Positions 25,610-32,111 of a DNA stretch of 32,111 nt are shown one piece after another. The translations under genes were made by a program, and so were the position numbers. Origin of the DNA: Ruminococcus sp. (lineage in GTDB: Bacteria > Bacillota > Clostridia > Lachnospirales > Lachnospiraceae); the NCBI GenBank assembly GCA_029258605.1, contig JARHYE010000003.1, positions 1-32,111 on the forward strand. The letters run 5' to 3'. The notes under the pieces are model-generated. The model did no database searches. It worked only from the letters and a program-made list of their open reading frames with translations, and was not told the DNA's origin. How positions within the stretch are numbered: the stretch's first letter is position 1; each line of letters opens with the position of its first letter.

Positions 25610-27695
25610 TTCTTACTTTCACTTTTTTCAAAATACCTGTCATCTGTTTTGTTGTTGCACAGATTAATTTGTCACATAGCATAAACAATGCTGGCAAAAT
25701 AAAGATTACACAGAGCATACTGACAACTGCTCCTCTTGCCATTAACATACACATTGAACTAATAATATCAATATCAGAGTAAACGGCTACACCAAAGGTT
25801 GCTGCAAACAGCCCCATACCACTTACAATGATTGATGGGATTGATGTAGAAAGTGCTGTCACTACCGACTGTTTTTTACTTCCTCCCCTTATTCTCTCAG
25901 TCTTATAACGTGTCGTCATAAGGATTGCATAGTCTACGGTTGCTCCAAGTTGAATGGTACTAATACAAATTGGTGCAATAAATGGAAGTGACTGTCCAAA
26001 ATAATGTGGTAATCCAAGGTTGATAAAGATAGCTAATTCAATCACTGATATCAAAATAAATGGAATACTAAAGCTCTTTTCAACAAGTGCAATGATCACG
26101 AAAATTGCTAGAATAGAAACAGCATTTACTACTTTGAAATCTCGATCTGTTGTCTCGATCATATCTTTCATACATGGAGCTTCTCCAATCAACATACCGC
26201 CTTTATCATACTTTTTCATAATCTTGTTTAAAGAATCTACTTGTTTATTTACTTCATTACTTGCTACACGATATTCTGAATTTACAAGCAGTAATTCCCA
26301 TTTATCACTTTCTAACACTTCTCTGATATGATCTGGAAGGATCTCTACTGGAACTTTTGATCCCAAAACAGATTCCAATCCAAGTACATATTTTACACCT
26401 TTTACATCCTCCATTTCACGAATCATGGAACGTACATCATCTGATGGTACTGAAGAATCCAAAAGAATCATATGTGTAGATGCAATGTCAAACTCTTCTG
26501 ATAATTTTGAATTTGCAATGACATATTTCATATCTTTTGGAAGACATTCTCCCATATCATAATAAACTTCTGAATTTGTTTTTTTGTATCCATAAAATGC
26601 TGGTGGGATCAAAAGCACAAAGACAATGATAAATACAGGAAATACATGAATGATCTTCTTTGAAAACTTTGTCATATCTTTGATCAATGGTCGATGTTTT
26701 GTCTTTTGAAGTGGTTTATCAAAAATCAAGATCAAAGCTGGCAATACCGTTACACATCCAAGCACTCCAAGTAGAACACCTTTTGCCATTACAATACCAA
26801 GGTCTTTTCCAAGCGTGAATGTCATAAAGCAAAGTGCAATAAATCCGGCCACTGTAGTAATGGAACTTCCAATTACAGATGTAAATGTCTCATGAATTGC
26901 GACTTCCATTGCTTCTTTATAATCTGAACAATTTTCTTTTTGCTCATTGTAACTGTGCCACAAGAAAATGGAGTAATCCATTGTAACTGCTAGCTGCAAT
27001 ACTGCTGACAACGCTTTTGTAATATAAGAAATTTCTCCAAAGAAATAGTTACTTCCCAAGTTGATTAAGATCATCATTCCTATGGATGCAAGGAATATAA
27101 ATGGAACCAGGTAGCTGTCAAGGAATAACATCATTGCTACACAAGCTAGTAATACTGCTAAGCCTACATAAACTGGCTCTTCCTTTTCACAAAGATCTTT
27201 CAAGTCTGTTACAAGCGCTGACATTCCTGACACAAAACACTGCTTTCCTGTCACCGAACGAATCTCACGAATTGCATCCATGGTCACATCTTCTGAGGTT
27301 GCACTGTCAAAAAATACTGCCACCATCGTAGCATCATCGGTATTAAACTGATCATACAACTCATCTGGAAGCAATTCTTTTGGTACAGAAATATCTGCAA
27401 AAGAGCTATACCATAAGACTGTCTCTACATGATCTACCTTTTCAATCTTTTTCACCAATTCTGCAACTTCTTTATCTTCCATATTTTCCACTACAATAAA
27501 AGAAAATGCACCTTTTCCAAATTCTTTTAAGAGTTCTTTTTGTCCCTTAACGGTATCCATATCTTCTGGAAGATAATCAAGCATATCATAATTGATCCTT
27601 GTGCCTGCCATTCCAAGAACGGATGGAATCATTAACAGCAGCGTAACAATCAAGATCAATACCCGGTGCTTTACCACCGCTTTTGAAAATTTCAT
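25596..27695 (-). CDS. MMPL/RND-family exporter
   Basis: Two MMPL halves, each a large extracytoplasmic loop plus TM bundle; VTMDYSIFLWHSYNEQ and ATVDYAILMTTRYKTE. Confidence 0.92.
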   Translation of the reverse strand: MKFSKAVVKHRVLILIVTLLLMIPSVLGMAGTRINYDMLDYLPEDMDTVKGQKELLKEFGKGAFSFIVVENMEDKEVAELVKKIEKVDHVETVLWYSSFADISVPKELLPDELYDQFNTDDATMVAVFFDSATSEDVTMDAIREIRSVTGKQCFVSGMSALVTDLKDLCEKEEPVYVGLAVLLACVAMMLFLDSYLVPFIFLASIGMMILINLGSNYFFGEISYITKALSAVLQLAVTMDYSIFLWHSYNEQKENCSDYKEAMEVAIHETFTSVIGSSITTVAGFIALCFMTFTLGKDLGIVMAKGVLLGVLGCVTVLPALILIFDKPLQKTKHRPLIKDMTKFSKKIIHVFPVFIIVFVLLIPPAFYGYKKTNSEVYYDMGECLPKDMKYVIANSKLSEEFDIASTHMILLDSSVPSDDVRSMIREMEDVKGVKYVLGLESVLGSKVPVEILPDHIREVLESDKWELLLVNSEYRVASNEVNKQVDSLNKIMKKYDKGGMLIGEAPCMKDMIETTDRDFKVVNAVSILAIFVIIALVEKSFSIPFILISVIELAIFINLGLPHYFGQSLPFIAPICISTIQLGATVDYAILMTTRYKTERIRGGSKKQSVVTALSTSIPSIIVSGMGLFAATFGVAVYSDIDIISSMCMLMARGAVVSMLCVIFILPALFMLCDKLICATTKQMTGILKKVKVRNEEA

Positions 27696-27726
27696 ACTAT
27701 CTGTTCCTCTCTTTCTTTTATAACTG

Positions 27727-28302
27727 TCATTCTTCAGTGATTCTATCTGGTTGTTGGTGATGAATGATCTTAACCATTGTAATCACTGTGCTCATACTCA
27801 AAATGCCCTCACATAACAGGGTAATTCCAAGGAAGATCATAAGAAGTGTGCCTCCCTCGCCTGGTCTAAAAATAAGAATCAAGCCAAATATACTTGAAAT
27901 AACAGCAATCGCCGCTATCAACCACCACTGAAAAATCCCAAATTTTTTCGCTTCCAATGCAATTCTCACTTTAAAAAGACCGTCTCCTAAAACGGATATT
28001 CCAAAAGCCACACAGATAAAATTTAAAAGACTTCCTGGATGTACCAATAAGATAATTCCTAACACAATCATTAAAATTCCAAATTCAAAATCAAATTGAA
28101 ACGCAAGTCTAAATAGATCTTTTGAAAAATATCCGATTAATTTAATACATCCAAATGCGACAAATATAATCCCACAAATGGTTCCTAGCATTGTAGCAGA
28201 AAACTCTGGGAATACAATCAATGTAATGCCCAATACACATAACACGATAGAAATCACAATATAACCAATTTTAGCTGTTTTCATTGGTGCTACCGAACGC
28301 AC
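27727..28302 (-). CDS. HdeD/DUF308-family membrane protein (revised GTG start)
   Basis: Repeated TM pairs GIMLIVLGIILLVHPGSLL, IFGLILIFRPGEGGTLL; AAAAGGAGGT (28311-28320) 8 nt before in-frame GTG at 28302. Confidence 0.82.
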   Translation of the reverse strand: MRSVAPMKTAKIGYIVISIVLCVLGITLIVFPEFSATMLGTICGIIFVAFGCIKLIGYFSKDLFRLAFQFDFEFGILMIVLGIILLVHPGSLLNFICVAFGISVLGDGLFKVRIALEAKKFGIFQWWLIAAIAVISSIFGLILIFRPGEGGTLLMIFLGITLLCEGILSMSTVITMVKIIHHQQPDRITEE

Positions 28303-28431
28303 GACGAAACACCTCCTTTTTCGTTCCTTTCCTTTTTTAGTATACGAAGAACTGCATTTTCTTTGTATGGACAATACCTTCCTCCCTGTAAGAAAAACAG
28401 GCAGCTATAACCTATGTGTCCGGTTTTTAGA

Positions 28432-28468
28432 CAAAAAAAAGAGACTGCCTAAAAATAAGACGCCTCTT
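28432..28468 (-). terminator. Terminator of TetR gene
   Basis: Minus strand AAGAGGC-GTCT-TATTTTT-AGGC-A-GTCTCTT then T8. Confidence 0.8.
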
Positions 28469-28483
28469 TATGTATTTCATATT

Positions 28484-29029
28484 TTATTTATGTTTCATTT
28501 GTTCAAAAAGATTGTGAAACATCCCGCATATCGTATGAAGATCCTCGATATATTCTTCTTTGAGTCCATTGGAAATCCAGTCAATACAGAACCCAAATAA
28601 CATACACTTATTTGCTTCCATACAAATCCGTTTTTCATTTTCATCCAACTCAATATTTTTTAGGGCTGTGTCAGAATATTTCTTCACAACCTCTCCACAC
28701 AATCGCATGGCATGTTCTTCATAGATATCCCTGTTGACGGAGCGGAAAATATGTAGCAATGCTTTTTTATTCTCCATACATGCAGCATAAATCTCATCCA
28801 CAAAACGATCTAAGGAATCCAACGTAGGATATTTTTCAATGATCTTGTTTGTCTCTTCCATAATGATTTCTTCTACAAGAGCCGGTATATCTCGAAAATG
28901 ATAGTAAAAGGAATTTCTATTAATTCCACAATCCTCTACAATATCTCGAACACTAATCTTATTAAATGGCTTTTCATTTAAAAGCTTCACAAAAGAAATC
29001 TTGATTGCCTGTTTTGTAAAATTGGCCAT
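28484..29029 (-). CDS. TetR/AcrR-family transcriptional regulator
   Basis: KISVRDIVEDCGINRNSFYYHFRDIPALVEEI HTH. Confidence 0.92.
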   Translation of the reverse strand: MANFTKQAIKISFVKLLNEKPFNKISVRDIVEDCGINRNSFYYHFRDIPALVEEIIMEETNKIIEKYPTLDSLDRFVDEIYAACMENKKALLHIFRSVNRDIYEEHAMRLCGEVVKKYSDTALKNIELDENEKRICMEANKCMLFGFCIDWISNGLKEEYIEDLHTICGMFHNLFEQMKHK

Positions 29030-29133
29030 CTATATTCTCCCTTCCCATTCCACATCATGACTTACTACCATTATAAACACCCTACTGCTAAATTTCAATT
29101 AAAAAGTAACTACTCAAAATCCGCGAAATTTCT

Positions 29134-30498
29134 CTATTTCAAAATTCCTCGAAGCATTTTATAGTAACGCTTCTTATAGGGTTGATATCGCATCGGTAAA
29201 TCCAGCCATATCTTTTTGTCCACCATGCTCTTCTCGTGTGTAAAGGTATCAAAACCAGCTTTCCCATGGTAGTTACCCATTCCACTTTCTCCCACACCTC
29301 CAAATGCCATTTCGCTTGTAGCCAGATGTATAATCGTATCGTTAATACAACCACCCCCAAATATACATCTAGTCGTAACTTTACGCACAATACTTTTATC
29401 TTTTGTAAAAAGATACAGGGCAAGAGGCTTCGGCATCGTATGAAGATTTTGAACAACTTCCTCAATATGATCATAGGTTAAAATTGGAAGCACTGGTCCA
29501 AAAATTTCTTCCTGCATGACCTTATCTGCAAAGGTTACATGATCAAGAACCGTTGGTTCTATTTTTAATGCGCTTTTATCAAAATTCCCCCCATATACCA
29601 CTTTATTTGGATCAATTAAGCTTAAAACTCTTTCAAAATGCTTCTTATTAATGATCTTTCCATAAGCATTATTTTCCAACGGATGCACTCCATACTGCCT
29701 TTGAATCTGCTTTTTCAATTCTTTTAAAAATTTATCCTTCACAGACCTATGGCAATAAATATAGTCTGGAGCGACACAAGTCTGACCACAATTTAGATAT
29801 TTCCCAAAAACGATTCTTTTCACAGAAAGTTTAATATTTGCAGACTTATCCACAATACAAGGACTTTTTCCACCTAATTCTAGGGTAACTGGTGTGAGAA
29901 ACTCTGAAGCTTTTTTCATAACTTGTTTTCCTACGTTTTGACTACCCGTAAAAAATATGTAATCAAAATGTTGCTCCAAAAGACCAATATTTTCCGCTCT
30001 TCCTCCGGAAACTACAGCCACATATCTTTCATCAAAGCATTCTTTTATCATTTTACTTAAAACTTTACTTGTATATGCAGAATATGCACTTGGTTTTAAA
30101 ATAACGGTATTGCCTGCTGCTAGTGCATCCACCAATGGTTCTATGGTTAACAAAAATGGATAATTCCATGGGCTCATTATAAGAACAACACCATAAGGAG
30201 CCGGCTTTACAAAGCTTCTGGAAGGAAATTGAGCAAGAGGCGTATGTACCGTTTTTGCTTTAGCAAACTTATAAATATGTTTCTGCATATAAGAAATTTC
30301 ACTCAGAACAAGACCAATCTCACTCATATAACTTTCAAAAGAACTTTTCCCAAGATCTTTTTGCAATGCGCACAGAATCTCTTTTTCATGGTTTTGAATA
30401 CATCTTTTGAGTTTTTCTAATGCTTGCACTCTGAATCTAATATTCATGGTTGTACCTGTATTAAAAAATCTACGCTGTTTTTGTACTAATTCTTTCAT
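29134..30498 (-). CDS. Aldehyde dehydrogenase (ALDH3/YwdH-like)
   Basis: MSPWNYPFLLTIEPLVDALAAGNTVILKPS, FTGSQNVGKQVMKKA, VTLELGGKSPCIVD, LNCGQTCVAPDY, EEIFGPVLPI. Confidence 0.94.
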   Translation of the reverse strand: MKELVQKQRRFFNTGTTMNIRFRVQALEKLKRCIQNHEKEILCALQKDLGKSSFESYMSEIGLVLSEISYMQKHIYKFAKAKTVHTPLAQFPSRSFVKPAPYGVVLIMSPWNYPFLLTIEPLVDALAAGNTVILKPSAYSAYTSKVLSKMIKECFDERYVAVVSGGRAENIGLLEQHFDYIFFTGSQNVGKQVMKKASEFLTPVTLELGGKSPCIVDKSANIKLSVKRIVFGKYLNCGQTCVAPDYIYCHRSVKDKFLKELKKQIQRQYGVHPLENNAYGKIINKKHFERVLSLIDPNKVVYGGNFDKSALKIEPTVLDHVTFADKVMQEEIFGPVLPILTYDHIEEVVQNLHTMPKPLALYLFTKDKSIVRKVTTRCIFGGGCINDTIIHLATSEMAFGGVGESGMGNYHGKAGFDTFTHEKSMVDKKIWLDLPMRYQPYKKRYYKMLRGILK

Positions 30499-30585
30499 TT
30501 CCTCCTCCTATTTTAAGTTCATACTGATAATGGAGTGAAAAATCTCTTCTCACTCCATTAAAATATTTGATCCCTTATTTAATAA

Positions 30586-32111
30586 TCAGACTGCTCTTGT
30601 ATAAGTCTTAAGCCAATTTTTCTCCTCCTCATCTAGATATGGAGAAATTGTTTCATACACAGATGCATGATACTCGTTCAACAATTTTTTATCTTCTTCT
30701 GTCATAATTGACAAGTCGATAGCATCCAAATCAAACGGTATAAACGTAACCTGTTCCAGATACATAAATTGTCCGTATTCATTACATTCACCCTTACGTA
30801 CGACCAACTCATTTTCCAGTCGGATTCCATGGGACCCTTCTATATAGATTCCTGGTTCATCTGTAAGAACCATTCCTTCTTCCAACTGATTGCTCTCACC
30901 TTTTACGTATTTCCATCGAAATCCCGCTGGTCCTTCATGTACGTTTAATAGGTATCCAATTCCATGTCCTGTTCCGTGATTATAATTTAATCCTCTTTCC
31001 CAAAGTGGTTGTCTTGCAAGGATATCCAAAACCATTCCAGTACATCCATATAAAAACTTAGCATTTGCAAGACGAAGATTGCTCATTGCAACCAAGGTAA
31101 AGTCTTTTTTCATTTCTGGTGTGACATCACCTAATGCATAGGTTCTTGTAATATCTGTGGAACCTTCTTTAAACGCTGCCCCTGTATCTGTAAGGAAGAA
31201 ATTTCCTTCTTTTAATTGTACATTTGTCTCTGGTGTAGAAGAATAATGTGGGCAGGCACTATGAGGACCATAAGCACAAATTGGTCCAAAACTTGGTTGC
31301 ACATAATATTCTAGAGAACTACGAAGCCCGTCCAAATAATCGGATGCACTTAGTTCTGTAATTTCCATCTTCTTGTAATTTTCTTTTAGCCATTTCATAA
31401 ATTTAATATGGCATACACTATCTTTGATTTCTGCCTTACGAAGATTCGACAATTCTGTTTCATTTTTAATTGCTTTAAAAAGAATTGCTGGATTTGAATC
31501 TTCCATTGTCTGAACTGCATTTGGAATATTTTTTGCAATGGCATAATTAATATGAACTGGATCAATCAGAATCCGTTCGTTCTCACCAAGTTGCTTTATA
31601 TCTTCATAAATATCATTGTATGGATGAAATACAACCCCATCCTTTTCCAGATTCGCTCTTAATTCCTCGCTAAATTTTTTCTCGTCTGCATAAAGATGCA
31701 TTTCATTCATTGTGATCATTGCATAACTTAAAATCACTGGTGTATATGCCACATCATTTCCACGAATATTTAATGTCCAGCAAATATCATCCAATGTAAT
31801 AAATACATGAGAAGTAGCTCCTTTTTCTTCCATTACTTTTCGAATTCTAGAAAGCTTAGAAGCAGTAGACTCTCCTGTGAATTTTTCTTCTAATAGATAT
31901 GCTTTTTCTTTGCTCATAGAAGGACGCTCTGCCCAAATAGCATCTACCAAATCGTTTTCATAACTGATTTTTCCATGCTTGTCATCTGCAATCTTCTCAT
32001 AAGCCAGCCCCTCTTGCATAGAAACCACACGCCCGTCAAATCCGATGGTTCCGCCTTCTTGTAACGTTGCTTTTACATATTCGCGAAGTGTTGGAACACC
32101 TGGTTCACCCA
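30586..32111 (-). CDS. Aminopeptidase P family (Xaa-Pro aminopeptidase); N-terminus beyond window
   Basis: LTDTGAAFKEGSTDITRTY, NHGTGHGIGYLLNVHEGP, LTDEPGIYIEGSHGIRLENELVV; frame stays open to the edge (GEPGVPTLREYVKATLQEGGTIGFDGRVVSM), so the ATG at 32028 is internal. Confidence 0.92.
   Translation of the reverse strand, partial: GEPGVPTLREYVKATLQEGGTIGFDGRVVSMQEGLAYEKIADDKHGKISYENDLVDAIWAERPSMSKEKAYLLEEKFTGESTASKLSRIRKVMEEKGATSHVFITLDDICWTLNIRGNDVAYTPVILSYAMITMNEMHLYADEKKFSEELRANLEKDGVVFHPYNDIYEDIKQLGENERILIDPVHINYAIAKNIPNAVQTMEDSNPAILFKAIKNETELSNLRKAEIKDSVCHIKFMKWLKENYKKMEITELSASDYLDGLRSSLEYYVQPSFGPICAYGPHSACPHYSSTPETNVQLKEGNFFLTDTGAAFKEGSTDITRTYALGDVTPEMKKDFTLVAMSNLRLANAKFLYGCTGMVLDILARQPLWERGLNYNHGTGHGIGYLLNVHEGPAGFRWKYVKGESNQLEEGMVLTDEPGIYIEGSHGIRLENELVVRKGECNEYGQFMYLEQVTFIPFDLDAIDLSIMTEEDKKLLNEYHASVYETISPYLDEEEKNWLKTYTRAV

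Noticed and set aside
29139-29474. 111-aa minus-strand ORF within the aldehyde dehydrogenase gene
   Set aside because: Out-of-frame overlap with a well-supported CDS.
1-32111. CRISPR array, prophage, transposon or canonical defence island
   Set aside because: No spacer-repeat array, transposase, integrase or phage structural genes found; the tandem repeats are coding.

Overview
This is a low-GC Firmicutes chromosomal window, Lachnospiraceae-like by protein content. It is mostly housekeeping genes, nearly all on the minus strand. Recognisable content: the 3' part of a large bacterial SRP RNA (+, cut by the window start) convergent with tadA; a DUF6128-like protein; dgt dGTPase behind an XRE-type HTH protein; VanY-type carboxypeptidase; Sfp-type PPTase; a GGDEF/EAL protein with degenerate motifs; a YjdF/DUF2238-like membrane protein; a small Cys-rich protein; maf; yaaA; an extradiol dioxygenase-AMMECR1 fusion; tRNA-Lys(CUU); trmB; glgB; a 1163-aa TPR / acidic-repeat / CbbX-like AAA+ protein; VanZ-like protein; an FGGY kinase; a YolD-like protein with a Y-family polymerase behind a perfect Firmicutes LexA box; an alpha/beta hydrolase; a TetR-HdeD-MMPL-secreted partner export cluster; an aldehyde dehydrogenase; and an aminopeptidase P running off the right edge. 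Items most worth a second look: (1) the TPR-acidic repeat-AAA+ protein, which has two tandem 42-bp repeat arrays and an altered Walker B; (2) a cluster of DnaA-box-like 9-mers in the AT-rich intergenic region at 11.0-11.26 kb, away from any dnaA gene; (3) a 14-bp inverted repeat flanking the putative tRNA-Lys promoter -10; (4) the MMPL cluster with a secreted repeat-rich partner. No CRISPR array, transposase or prophage was seen. Homology calls are from memory and pattern recognition; no search was run.
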